This document shows, in pieces, positions 45,972 through 54,322 of a stretch of DNA of 64,000 bases. Each line of letters opens with the position of its first letter. Positions within the stretch are counted from its first letter, which is position 1. The translations under genes and the position numbers were made by a program. Below the pieces are notes generated by a model. The model had not been told where the DNA came from. It ran no database searches and saw nothing but the letters and a program-made list of their open reading frames with translations. The stretch spans positions 62,001-126,000 of the forward strand of contig CAVSLM010000003.1 in the NCBI GenBank assembly GCA_963728895.1, in the 5' to 3' direction. This DNA comes from CAVSLM01 sp963728895. Lineage in GTDB: Bacteria; Pseudomonadota; Gammaproteobacteria; JBBQDK01.

Positions 45972-46277
45972 TCAGACTTTGGGAGGAGCTTGGGATGGCG
46001 GGCGGATGAAGTGTCGGAAGGCCGCACGGATGCCGCAATCGGGATGCCAGGCAATCCAGGATATCTGAAAGAACGGCAGCCCCACCATGACCGGATGGAT
46101 GGGAGGTGTCCCCCCACCCGAAGTCAACGCCATGACGTAACACGCCTCACAGTCGTGAGGGTGCGCCTTCAAATCATGGTGATGTTGGGTAAGAACGATG
46201 AGCTGCAGGCAGAGCGCAACGATCACGCACCATCGCATTGCGCGATCCAGGGGCGACGCGGAAGCTCTGCTAGTCAT
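45972..46277 (-). CDS. Small His/Cys membrane protein (DUF2946-like)
   Basis: 101 residues: one membrane helix (WCVIVALCLQLIVLTQ) then HHHDLKAHPHDCEACYVMAL, that is a His cluster followed by CxxC, and a second hydrophobic stretch (VMVGLPFFQISWIAW). The layout mirrors the protein at 37473-37796. It starts within the last codons of the small frame upstream and precedes the ATPase gene by 120 bp. A metal-related accessory role is inferred. Confidence 0.65.
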   Translation of the reverse strand: MTSRASASPLDRAMRWCVIVALCLQLIVLTQHHHDLKAHPHDCEACYVMALTSGGGTPPIHPVMVGLPFFQISWIAWHPDCGIRAAFRHFIRPPSQAPPKV

Positions 46278-46494
46278 GATGCGCGGCGTTCAGATGTCGC
46301 ATGTCGGCCACGATCCTTGCCGGGTCTGTCTTGACTGCACCCACCAGGGAGTCATGGATGGGGAGAGGCCAGCGGAGAATACCGGTGTCATCCCGCAAGA
46401 TCATAGTCACACACGCCGGTTCTTGTAAATGCGCGTGACCGTACGCGTACGGGTGGTCTTCGATCCAGTCACGACAATAGGAGGCGGGAAACAC
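46270..46494 (-). CDS. Possible small protein upstream of the DUF2946-like gene
   Basis: 74 residues from a GTG at 46494, ending RHLNAAHHD with a stop that overlaps the next gene start by eight bases, which suggests coupling. The residue mix (VTMILRDDTGILRWPLPIHD) is protein-like. It contains the perfect 14-bp palindrome CCGTACGCGTACGG at 46439-46452 in its DNA. The ribosome-binding site is weak and no family is recognised, so it may be chance. 46495-46657 has no further gene. Confidence 0.35.
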   Translation of the reverse strand: MFPASYCRDWIEDHPYAYGHAHLQEPACVTMILRDDTGILRWPLPIHDSLVGAVKTDPARIVADMRHLNAAHHD

Positions 46495-46657
46495 TGCTGA
46501 AACGCGTGTGCCGTGAACAGACGGACAACGATGGAGATGCGCCCATGGCGGAATACAGCGCGGCAGTTTTCCGACGCCGAACCGTCGGCGACCGGATATG
46601 GTCAGCAGAAATTGCCCGCCGTCAGTCGAGTCGATGGGCTCCGGTGATTCAGCCAGG

Positions 46658-47741
46658 TCAGCTTGCCAGGGCCGCCAGCTGGTCGGCCTGATATTCGCTG
46701 GTAAGCGGGTCGATCACCGGATCGAGATCGCCATCGAGGATGGCATCGAGCTTATAGAGGGTGAGATTGATGCGATGGTCGGTGAGCCTGCCCTGCGGGA
46801 AGTTGTAGGTACGCACGCGCTCCGAGCGGTCGCCGCTGCCGACCAGCAGGCGGCGCTGCTCGGTCTGTGCCGTGATCTGTTTCTCGCGCTCGGAGGCGAG
46901 CAGCTTGGCGGCCAGCAGCGACATGGCACGGGCGCGGTTCTTGTGCTGGGAGCGCTCGTCCTGGCACTCGACCACGATGCCGCTCGGCAGGTGGGTGATG
47001 CGCACCGCCGAGTCGGTCTTGTTGACGTGCTGCCCGCCGGCGCCGGAAGCGCGGTAGGTGTCCACCTTGAGATCCGCGGGATTGATGTCGACCGAGTCGA
47101 TCTCCTCCACTTCCGCGAGCACTGCCACCGTGCACGCCGAGGTGTGGATGCGGCCCTGTGCCTCGGTGACCGGAACGCGCTGCACGCGGTGCCCGCCCGA
47201 CTCGAACTTCAGCCGCGAGTAGGCCCCGCGGCCGACGATGCGCAGAATGACCTCCTTGTAGCCGCCGTGCTCACCGGGACTGGCGCTCAGCACTTCGACC
47301 TGCCAGCCGCGGGTCTCCGCATAGCGGGAGTACATGCGATACAGGTCGCCCGCGAACAGCGCCGCCTCGTCGCCGCCCGTCCCGGCCCGGATCTCCAGGA
47401 AGATGTTGCTCTGGTCGTGCGGATCGCTCGGCAGCAGCAGCATCTGCAGCTGCAGCTCCTGGTCGGCCTGCCGTGCTTCGGCACGGCGCAGCTCGTCGCC
47501 GGCGAGCGCGCGCATCTGCGGGTCCTGGTCCGCCAGCAACTCCCGGGCGCTGGCGATGTCGCGCGAGCGTTTCCTGATAGGCGCGGAAATGGTCCGCCAC
47601 CGGGGCGAGCTGGGCATATTCGCGCGACAGGTTCCGATAGCGCTCCTGGTCGGCGAGCACGTCGGGATCGCTCAGCAGTGCGCCGACCTCTTCGGCGCGC
47701 GCCGCGAGGTTTTCCAGCTTGGTGCGTATCGAGGGGTTCAT
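46658..47741 (-). CDS. prfA: Peptide chain release factor 1 PrfA (one frameshift as written)
   Basis: Starts at the ATG 47741 (MNPSIRTKLENLAARAEEVG). The frame breaks near 47561-47567, where one extra base changes it; it continues DIASARELLADQDPQMRALA. The GGQ peptide-release loop ASGAGGQHVNKTDSAVRITH and the domain RAGTGGDEAALFAGDLYRMY are intact. Corrected length is about 360 residues, normal for RF1, which reads UAA and UAG. It is 75 bp after hemA. PrmC, which methylates this GGQ, is encoded 9.3 kb away. A base error is the likely cause. Confidence 0.92.
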
Positions 47742-47816
47742 GGCCGGGAAACGGGCCGCCGGTCACACGGGCGGCAGGCAGGTTGCGGTGTCGGACCCGG
47801 GCGGTTCCGACCGCGG

Positions 47817-49077
47817 TCATTCATCCGATTTCAGTCCCAGCAGCAGGCGCGCGGCACCGAGCAGCTCGTTGCGTCCGTCGTACCCGGCGCGGCGCATCTG
47901 CACGCTCGGGGTGTGGATCAGCTTGTTGGCCAGCGTGTGGGCGAGGAAACGCAGCACCTCTTCGGGATCCTTGCCGCGGGCGAGCTGCTGGCGTGCCTGT
48001 GCCAGCACCCTATCGCGGGTTTCCTGGGCGCGGGCGCGATATTCGCAAATGGTGGAGACCGCGTCCAGTGAGCGCAGCCAGCCCATGAAGGTCGCCACCT
48101 GCACGTCGATGATCTCCTCGGCCTGCAATGCCGCTTCCTGGCGCGAGCGCAGGTTTTCGTCGATGACTTCGCGCAGATCGTCCACCGTGTACAGGTAGAT
48201 GTCGGCAAGCTCCGCGACCTCCGGCTCGATGTCGCGCGGCACGGCGATGTCGACCATGAACATGGGGCGGCGGCGGCGCGTCTTCAGCGCGCGCTCCACC
48301 GTGCCCTTGCCGAGGATCGGCAACTGGCTCGCAGTCGAGGAGATCACGACGTCGGCGTCGGCCAGGTGCACCGGCATCTCCGACAGCGCGATGGCGAAGC
48401 CGTTGACCTGCGCTGGCGAGCTGGTGGGCGCGCTCCACGCTGCGATTGGCGATGATGATGCGCCCGATGCCGTGCTCGTGCAGATGGCGCGCGGCGAGCT
48501 CGATGGTTTCACCGGCGCCGATCAGCAGGGCGCTCTGCTCGGCCAGGTTGCCGAAGATCTGCTTGGCGAGGCTTACCGCGGCGAAGGCCACCGAGACCGG
48601 GCTCACGCCGATCGCGGTGTCGGTGCGCACCTGCTTCGCGACAGCGAAGGTGTGCTGGAACAGCCGCCCCAGCAGCGTGCCCAGGGTTCCGGCGCGCACT
48701 GCTTCCTGATAGGCGGCCTTCATTTGCCCCAGGATCTGCGGCTCACCGAGGATCATCGAATCGAGCCCCGCCGCCACGCGCAGCAGGTGGCGCACCGCCT
48801 GCTGGTCGGGATACTGATATAGATAGGGTTCCAGGTCCTGCTCGCGCAGCTTGTGGAACGTGCCGAGCCAGCGCATCACGGCCGCGGCGTCCGGATAGCG
48901 CAGATCGAAGTAGAGCTCGGTGCGGTTGCAGGTGGAAAGGATCGCCGCTTCACTCACGCCCGGTACGGCGGCGAGGTCGCGCAGCGCGTCGGACACGGTC
49001 TCGCGGGCGAATACCACCCGTTCACGTATCTCTACGGGCGCAGTCGTGTGGTTTAGGCCGATCGCCAGCAGGGACAT
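47817..49077 (-). CDS. hemA: Glutamyl-tRNA reductase HemA (one frameshift as written)
   Basis: First step of C5 tetrapyrrole synthesis. The ATG at 49077 begins MSLLAIGLNHTTAPVEIRER; the catalytic Cys is in AILSTCNRTELYFD; the NADPH loop ALLIGAGETIELAARHL follows. Near 48411 one extra base shifts the frame; beyond it QVNGFAIALSEMPVHLADAD and VDIAVPRDIEPEVAELADIY continue to the stop at 47817. Corrected length is about 420 residues. It is divergent from the TPR lipoprotein gene and upstream of prfA, the standard order. Confidence 0.93.
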
Positions 49078-49386
49078 GGGAGTGCATGGTGCCAGTGGAA
49101 GAAAAAATTCTGCTGCAACGCACCCGCGAATACAAGTCAGCACGCGCCTGCGCGCGCCGCTAAAAAGCGCTCGTGCCGTCGTGAAAATCAGGTATATTAG
49201 CGAACGTGCGCCGTCTCGACTGCTACGCCAAGGCAACTTGCAAGCCCACGGATCAGATGCCAGGTTGTCGCGGTGCAGCCCTCTCGGTGAACGGGTGCGG
49301 GTACTCCCGACTGCGGGCGAATCGGGCCCGATTCAAGGGTTCGGCTGCCGGCCGCCGCGCCAAAACGGTTCCGACCCTGCTTTGCG

Positions 49387-49392
49387 TATAAT
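49387..49392 (+). promoter_or_regulatory. Likely -10 box for the TPR-lolB-ispE operon
   Basis: A perfect TATAAT lies 20 bases before the TPR gene ATG at 49412; no strong -35 match is visible at the right distance. A second AT-rich box (TATATT, 49193-49198) is the only other candidate in 49078-49411. That gap also holds a perfect 16-bp palindrome, GAATCGGGCCCGATTC, at 49319-49334. No gene is seen in the gap. Confidence 0.45.
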
Positions 49393-49411
49393 TCCATCGG
49401 TGCTTTCGCCT

Positions 49412-51148
49412 ATGACCCCTACCGTGCGCCTGATTGCCGTTTTCCTGCCGACCTTGAGCCTGGCCAGTGGTTGTGCCACTTCTCAGCCGCGCCCCGACTC
49501 CGAGACTGCAACGCCACCGGCCGTGATCACTTCCCCGGCGCCGGCTCCGGCGACCGCCGTGGTCAGGACTTCCCTGGAGCCGCAAGTGCTCTATGACGTA
49601 CTGGTGGGCGAGATCGCCGGGCAACGCGGCGACCTGGATGCGTCCGTGCAGTCCTACCTGCGCGCAGTGACGATCGCTCCGGATCCGCGGCTCGCCGAGC
49701 GCGCCACACGGATCGCGTTGTACGCCAAGGACTACGACGATGCTCTGCGCGCCGCCGAGCGCTGGGCGCAGCTCGATCCAGGGAGCGTCGAGGCGCACGA
49801 GGCGCTGGGCGCGTTGCACCTGCATCGCGGGCAGATGGATCTTGCACTTGCCGATCTCGAGCAGGTGGTTGGAAAACTCGGGCCGGAGCAGGGCTTTCGG
49901 CTGGTGGCCGCGCTGCTGCGCAAGGAGGACGACCGCCAGGCGTCCATGCGCCTCATGGACATGCTGGTGGCGCGCCACGCCCAGGAGCCCAACGCCCACT
50001 ACGCCGAGGCGCTGCTCGCCATGCTGGTCGAGCAGCCCGATGCTGCACTGGCCGCGGTGAATCAGGCACTGAGCCTCAAGCCGGACTGGGATGAGGCACG
50101 CATCCTTCGCGCGCGGCTGCTGGCGCAGCAGGGCAAGACTTCCGAGGCGCTCGCCGATCTGAAAGAGGCCGTGAGCCACGATCCCAAGGACCGCGAGCTG
50201 CGCCTCACCTACGCGCGCCTGCTGTTGCTCGCGGGGCAAAACGAAGCCGCACGCCGCCAGTTCGAACAGCTGCTGAAGAGCAGTGAGGACGATGCCGAGG
50301 TGCTCTACGCCCTGGCGCTGCTGCAGATCGATGCACAGCACCTCGGCGATGCCGAGGATTACCTCGAGCGCCTGCTGAAGACCGGCAAGCATGTCCAGGA
50401 GGCCTATTACTACCTCGGGCGCATCCACGAGTTCCGCGGCGACAAGCAGCCGGCAATGCTCTACTACGGCAACGTCGAGGAGGGCGAGCTGCGCCTGGAT
50501 GCGCAGATCCGCATCGCCAATCTGCTGGCCGGGCAGGGCGACGTCGCCGGTGCGCGGCGGCGCCTCACGGAGCTTCGCGACCAGAATCCCAAGCTTGCCG
50601 TACGCCTGTACCTTGCCGAAGGCGAGATCCTCACCAACGTCGGACAGTATCAGAACGCCATGCAGATCTATGATCGGGCAATCGGCGAGGCGCCGCAGGA
50701 CCCGGATCTGCTCTATGCCCGCGCGCTGCTCGCGGAGAAGCTCAACCGCCTGGAAGTCACCGAGCATGACCTGCGCGACATCCTGTCGCGCGATCCGGAC
50801 AACGCCAATGCGCTGAACGCCCTCGGCTACACCCTGGCCGACCGTACCACGCGCTATCAGGAGGCCAAGGACTACATCGAGCGCGCGCTGCAGCAGCTTC
50901 CGGACGATCCGGCGGTGCTCGACAGCATGGGCTGGGTGCAGTACCGCCTTGGCAATTATCAGGAGGCGGTGCGCTATCTGCGCCGCGCCCTCGACCTCAG
51001 CAAGGACGGCGACATCGCCGCACACCTCGGCGAAGTGCTGTGGGTGATGGGCCAGCAGGATTCGGCGCGCAAAGTGTGGCAGCCGGCATTGCAGGACCAC
51101 CCGGATAATCAGCTGCTGCGCGAGGTGATGCAGCGCCTGGTTCCGTGA
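49412..51148 (+). CDS. TPR-repeat lipoprotein
   Basis: 578 residues from the ATG at 49412. Lipobox LSLASGC, a Pro/Thr-rich linker, then about a dozen tetratricopeptide repeats (for example AHEALGALHLHRGQMDLALA, DLLYARALLAEKLNRLEVTE, DSMGWVQYRLGNYQEAVRYL). This gene is almost always found between hemA (divergent) and lolB. Its role is not firmly established; it is likely an outer-membrane scaffold. It overlaps the lolB start by four bases. Confidence 0.9.
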   Translation: MTPTVRLIAVFLPTLSLASGCATSQPRPDSETATPPAVITSPAPAPATAVVRTSLEPQVLYDVLVGEIAGQRGDLDASVQSYLRAVTIAPDPRLAERATRIALYAKDYDDALRAAERWAQLDPGSVEAHEALGALHLHRGQMDLALADLEQVVGKLGPEQGFRLVAALLRKEDDRQASMRLMDMLVARHAQEPNAHYAEALLAMLVEQPDAALAAVNQALSLKPDWDEARILRARLLAQQGKTSEALADLKEAVSHDPKDRELRLTYARLLLLAGQNEAARRQFEQLLKSSEDDAEVLYALALLQIDAQHLGDAEDYLERLLKTGKHVQEAYYYLGRIHEFRGDKQPAMLYYGNVEEGELRLDAQIRIANLLAGQGDVAGARRRLTELRDQNPKLAVRLYLAEGEILTNVGQYQNAMQIYDRAIGEAPQDPDLLYARALLAEKLNRLEVTEHDLRDILSRDPDNANALNALGYTLADRTTRYQEAKDYIERALQQLPDDPAVLDSMGWVQYRLGNYQEAVRYLRRALDLSKDGDIAAHLGEVLWVMGQQDSARKVWQPALQDHPDNQLLREVMQRLVP

Positions 51149-51738
51149 GACGCCTCGCCGCCGTCGCCCTTGCGGCCCTGTTGAGTGCCTGTGCTACTGC
51201 GCCGCCCCGTCCCCCCGGGGCGGCGCAAGCGCTTTGGGAGGCGCGTCAGACGCGGCTTGCCGCCCTGGACGACTGGGGCTTCGCGGGGCGGGTGGCAGTC
51301 ACCGCGGACAACAAGGGTTGGAATGCCAACCTGCGCTGGCAGCAGCAGGATGCCCATTACGACATCCGGGTGCTGGCGCCGTTGGGGCAGACGGTCGCCT
51401 GGCTCACCGGTGATGCCCAGGGCGTGGAGCTGCGCACCGCCGGGCACGGCCTCACCCAGGCGGCCGAACCGGAAATCCTGCTGCGCTCCGAGCTCGGGTG
51501 GAGCGTGCCGGTGAGCGGGCTGCGCTACTGGGTGCTTGGCCTGCCCGATCGTGGCCGGCCGGCGACGAACACCGAGCTCGACGGGGAGGGCCGGCTGTCT
51601 CGCCTCAGCCAGGACGGCTGGGACATCCGCTTCCTGCGCTACAAGCGTATCGACGCCCTGGACCTGCCGGACAAGATCACTCTCGCCAATTCGCGGCTCG
51701 ACGTACGCCTGGTGGTGGACAGCTGGCAGGTGCCGTGA
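51145..51738 (+). CDS. lolB: Outer-membrane lipoprotein receptor LolB
   Basis: 197 residues from a GTG that overlaps the TPR gene stop. Lipobox AALLSACAT; mature part with GFAGRVAVTADNKGWNANLR and LRYWVLGLPDRGRPAT, typical for LolB. It accepts lipoproteins from LolA and inserts them in the outer membrane. Confidence 0.93.
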   Translation: MRRLAAVALAALLSACATAPPRPPGAAQALWEARQTRLAALDDWGFAGRVAVTADNKGWNANLRWQQQDAHYDIRVLAPLGQTVAWLTGDAQGVELRTAGHGLTQAAEPEILLRSELGWSVPVSGLRYWVLGLPDRGRPATNTELDGEGRLSRLSQDGWDIRFLRYKRIDALDLPDKITLANSRLDVRLVVDSWQVP

Positions 51739-51768
51739 GCGCCGGGATCCGCGCGCGAGCGGCTGCGC

Positions 51769-52620
51769 ATGACTGAAGAGGGTCACGGCTGGCCTGCTCC
51801 TGCCAAGCTCAACCTGTTCCTGCATGTCACCGGCCGGCGCGGCGATGGGTATCACCTGCTGCAGACCGTCTTCCAATTCCTCGACCGCGCCGATCTCCTG
51901 TATTTCGTCCCGCGCGATGACGGGCAGGTGATGCGCACGGAAGGGCCGGCGGAGGTCCCGCCGCAGCAGGACCTCACGGTGCGTGCCGCCCGTCTGCTGC
52001 AGGAAGCGGGCGGCGCCGGTCACGGCGTGGCGATCCGCATCGACAAGCGACTGCCGATGGGCGGTGGTCTCGGCGGCGGCAGCTCCGATGCCGCCACGAC
52101 ACTGGTGGCGCTGAATCATCTGTGGAAACTCAATCTGCCGGTCGAGCGGCTCGCCGCGCTCGGGCTGCAGCTCGGTGCCGACGTGCCGGTGTTCGTGCGC
52201 GGACAGGCGGCATGGGCGGAAGGCGTGGGCGAGCGCCTGACGCCCATACGCCTTGCCGAGCCCTGGTACCTGGTGCTGATCCCGCCGCTGCCGGTTTCCA
52301 CCGCCGAGGTGTTCTCCGACCCAGAATTGACACGCAACACCCCGCCGATCAGAATATCCGACTTTCTCTCGGGCCAGGGGCACAACGACTGTTTGCCCGT
52401 GGTGATGCGGCGCTACCCGGAGGTCGCAGCGGCATTGCGATGGCTCGAGCAGTTCGCGGCTGCGCGCCTCACCGGTACCGGCAGCTGCGTCTTTGCCGCC
52501 TTTGCCGAGGAGCAGGCTGCGCGGCGGGTGCTGTCGCGAGTGCCGAAGTGTTGGCACGGTTTCGTCGCCAGGGGCCTCAACCGCTCGCCTCTCCTGGATC
52601 GCGCCGGTACCGCAAGCTGA
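51769..52620 (+). CDS. ispE: 4-diphosphocytidyl-2-C-methyl-D-erythritol kinase IspE
   Basis: 283 residues. WPAPAKLNLFLHVTGRRGDG at the start and the GHMP ATP loop LPMGGGLGGGSSDAATTLVA, with RLTGTGSCVFAAF near the end. It phosphorylates CDP-methylerythritol in the MEP isoprenoid pathway. It lies 30 bp after lolB and 44 bp before tRNA-Gln. Confidence 0.95.
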   Translation: MTEEGHGWPAPAKLNLFLHVTGRRGDGYHLLQTVFQFLDRADLLYFVPRDDGQVMRTEGPAEVPPQQDLTVRAARLLQEAGGAGHGVAIRIDKRLPMGGGLGGGSSDAATTLVALNHLWKLNLPVERLAALGLQLGADVPVFVRGQAAWAEGVGERLTPIRLAEPWYLVLIPPLPVSTAEVFSDPELTRNTPPIRISDFLSGQGHNDCLPVVMRRYPEVAAALRWLEQFAAARLTGTGSCVFAAFAEEQAARRVLSRVPKCWHGFVARGLNRSPLLDRAGTAS

Positions 52621-52664
52621 GCGGCCGCCGCGGGCGGGCGATGCGGAGTCGGGTTGCACGCTCT

Positions 52665-52736
52665 TGGGGTGTAGCCAAGCGGTAAGGCACTGGGTTTTGA
52701 TCCCAGCATTCCCAGGTTCGAATCCTGGCACCCCAG
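52665..52736 (+). tRNA. tRNA-Gln (anticodon TTG)
   Basis: 72 nt. Acceptor arms TGGGGTG (52665-52671) and CACCCCA (52729-52735) pair; the anticodon stem-loop CTGGGTTTTGATCCCAG presents TTG; the T arm is CCAGGTTCGAATCCTGG. CCA is not encoded. The position between ispE and prs is conserved in gammaproteobacteria, and its 3' end is partly duplicated at 61516-61535. Confidence 0.97.
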
Positions 52737-52742
52737 TCATCT
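52723..52742 (+). repeat. attL-type repeat (tRNA-Gln 3' end)
   Basis: TCCTGGCACCCCAGTCATCT covers the last 14 bases of tRNA-Gln and six bases beyond. It matches 61516-61535 with one change, the signature of site-specific integration into a tRNA gene. Confidence 0.7.
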
Positions 52743-52752
52743 CATGGGAATT

Positions 52753-52774
52753 TCCGCGTCACTCCAGACGCGGA
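52753..52774. other. Hairpin downstream of tRNA-Gln
   Basis: TCCGCGTC (52753-52760) pairs perfectly with GACGCGGA (52767-52774) around a 6-base loop. It could end the ispE-tRNA transcript, but no T-run follows, so a factor-independent terminator is doubtful. Confidence 0.35.
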
Positions 52775-52784
52775 GGCTCTCAAT

Positions 52785-52806
52785 GCACCCACAACGCTCC
52801 CACATT
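52785..52806 (+). repeat. Paired 11-bp repeats near the left island end
   Basis: GCACCCACAAC directly followed by GCTCCCACATT. The same paired arrangement in the same orientation occurs at 61427-61448. Such pairs inside both ends are what arm-type integrase binding sites look like. The rest of 52743-53047 holds no gene that I can support. Confidence 0.5.
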
Positions 52807-53047
52807 TGGTCAGAAGCCGCAGAGCTTGCGGACAAACGCAGGTGTTCGCCTACCTTACTTACCACTTCTAGCCCGCGCCCGCAGCCGGCGGGCGCGCTGG
52901 ACATCTCGTTTGTCGACCGTCACCCTGCGACGATCTCGGCGGCCCGAACCGAGGCCCTCACCGGCGCGGTACCGGTCCGCCATAGGAGCGATCGCACGGC
53001 GATGCCGGGGCTGACCTCCTGTGTGGTTCTCCGATCGGCCTCTGTTC

Positions 53048-54076
53048 TCACTGGATATCCACCGCCTTGCTGTTCCGCAAGGCGCGGCTTTCGGTGCTGA
53101 CCAATTTACCGCTCTGCCGCTGCAGGAAGAGCACCTTGATGCCGGCTGAGTTGGCCACCGTCTCACTTTCGGCTTTGCCCATGCACAACATCGCGGTGGC
53201 CCAGGCGTCCCCCACCCGGGAGTCCGTGTCGAAGACCGTGGCTGATACCAGATCGTGCGTCACCGGGCTTCCGGTCCTGGGGTCCAGGATGTGCGAATAT
53301 TGCCTGCCGTTGGTGGCGAAGAACCGCCGGTAGGTGCCGGACGTGTTGACAGAGACGCCGTGTTCGTCCTCGATCGTGACGATGTCCTGCACTGCAAGGT
53401 CTCCGGGGACCGGCCGCGCGATGGCGATCCGCCATTTCCGATGCCCCGGCTTGTGTCCCTTGACCAGCATGTCACCGCCGAACTCGACGATGTAATTGTG
53501 GATGTCATGACGTTCGAGGACCTGCGCCAGCTGCCGGATGCTGTAGCCTTCGCCAATCGAGGACATGTCGATGGCCAGTTGGGGGATCGTCTTTCTCAGG
53601 CGACTTCGGGTCAGGTCGTGCTCGACGTGGCGAAAGCCTATCTCCCGCCTGACTCTGGCGATGTCCTGCGGGCTGGGCACATGGGGCGTACCGCTTCGGA
53701 AGCCCCAGAGATCGAACAGCGGGCTCACGGTAGGGTCGTAGCACCCCTTCGAGTCCCGATAGACGGTCTGCGCGATGACCAGCAGTTCGACAACCGGCGG
53801 CGGAAGCGATTGCCAGGCGGTCGAGCGGCTGCGGTTGAACCTCTCGATGTCCGAATCGCTGCGGTAGTTGGATATCTCCCGGTCGATCCGGGTGAGCGCC
53901 GCATCGATCTCACCGCGCAAGGCAGCCTCGTCGACGTCATGGTCGGCCCACCACGTGATGTGATAAATGGTGCCTTCCGCGAAGTTGGCGATTTCATGAA
54001 GCTGCGGACGCTCGCCGCAGGCGGCGAGCGTCAGCGCCCATACAAGGGCGATCAGGGATGCCAGGAAGGACTTCAT
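53048..54076 (-). CDS. apbE: FAD:protein FMN transferase ApbE (lipoprotein form)
   Basis: About 342 residues from the ATG at 54076 (MKSFLASLIALVWALTLAAC, lipobox LAAC). ApbE motifs: ISNYRSDSDIERFNRSRS, IDMSSIGEGYSIRQLAQVLE, VEFGGDMLVKGHK, SHILDPRTGSPVTHDLVSAT and VGDAWATAMLCMG. These follow the E. coli-type ApbE pattern. It attaches FMN covalently to Thr/Ser of target proteins in the periplasm. It is divergent from zur; a Zur-like palindrome about 200 bp upstream may control it. A frame open to 54253 is rejected in favour of the signal-peptide start. Confidence 0.9.
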   Translation of the reverse strand: MKSFLASLIALVWALTLAACGERPQLHEIANFAEGTIYHITWWADHDVDEAALRGEIDAALTRIDREISNYRSDSDIERFNRSRSTAWQSLPPPVVELLVIAQTVYRDSKGCYDPTVSPLFDLWGFRSGTPHVPSPQDIARVRREIGFRHVEHDLTRSRLRKTIPQLAIDMSSIGEGYSIRQLAQVLERHDIHNYIVEFGGDMLVKGHKPGHRKWRIAIARPVPGDLAVQDIVTIEDEHGVSVNTSGTYRRFFATNGRQYSHILDPRTGSPVTHDLVSATVFDTDSRVGDAWATAMLCMGKAESETVANSAGIKVLFLQRQSGKLVSTESRALRNSKAVDIQ

Positions 54077-54275
54077 GGTTCGGAGCGGGTCTTGGGACTC
54101 GGGCGTCGATTTCGGCACATGATCGGACCGGTATCGGCTCGCTGAGGTTGGTGGAGGGACCGCAACGCCAAGCCGCCCCTGCGCGTAGGCATAACAATGG
54201 CCGTTCAGCCCGCGCAGGTCGAGTGCGCCTTTCCCGCCGGTCCGGGCGCTCAACGAGCCCCTCTTGTGATGGTTC

Positions 54276-54297
54276 TTGTTATGTTATAACGTAACAA
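54276..54297. promoter_or_regulatory. Zur-type operator palindrome between apbE and zur-znuACB
   Basis: A 22-bp palindrome with one mismatched pair, containing GTTATGTTATAAC, which fits the GTTATnnTATAAC core of gammaproteobacterial Zur boxes. It overlaps a likely -10 (TATAAC, 54285-54290) that has TTGTGA (54264-54269) upstream, so bound Zur-Zn would block zur-znuACB transcription. It also lies in front of the divergent apbE. Confidence 0.72.
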
Positions 54298-54322
54298 CGA
54301 ATTCGATCCACGGTGCAACACC

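Noticed and set aside
46571..46588. Hairpin CCGACG/CGTCGG after prfA as a factor-independent terminator
   Set aside because: The stem is perfect but the minus-strand transcript continues with AAAA, not a U-run.
49253..51100. Minus-strand frame of 615 codons opposite the TPR lipoprotein gene
   Set aside because: Antisense of TPR repeats gives periodic but meaningless sequence; no start signals or family.
51109..52740. Minus-strand frame that includes the complement of tRNA-Gln
   Set aside because: Its N-terminal residues are just translated tRNA complement, a common false call; lolB and ispE are on the plus strand.
52743..53047. Integrase remnant next to tRNA-Gln
   Set aside because: I looked for the catalytic R..HxxR..Y pattern on both strands and could not see it; only short repeats are present.
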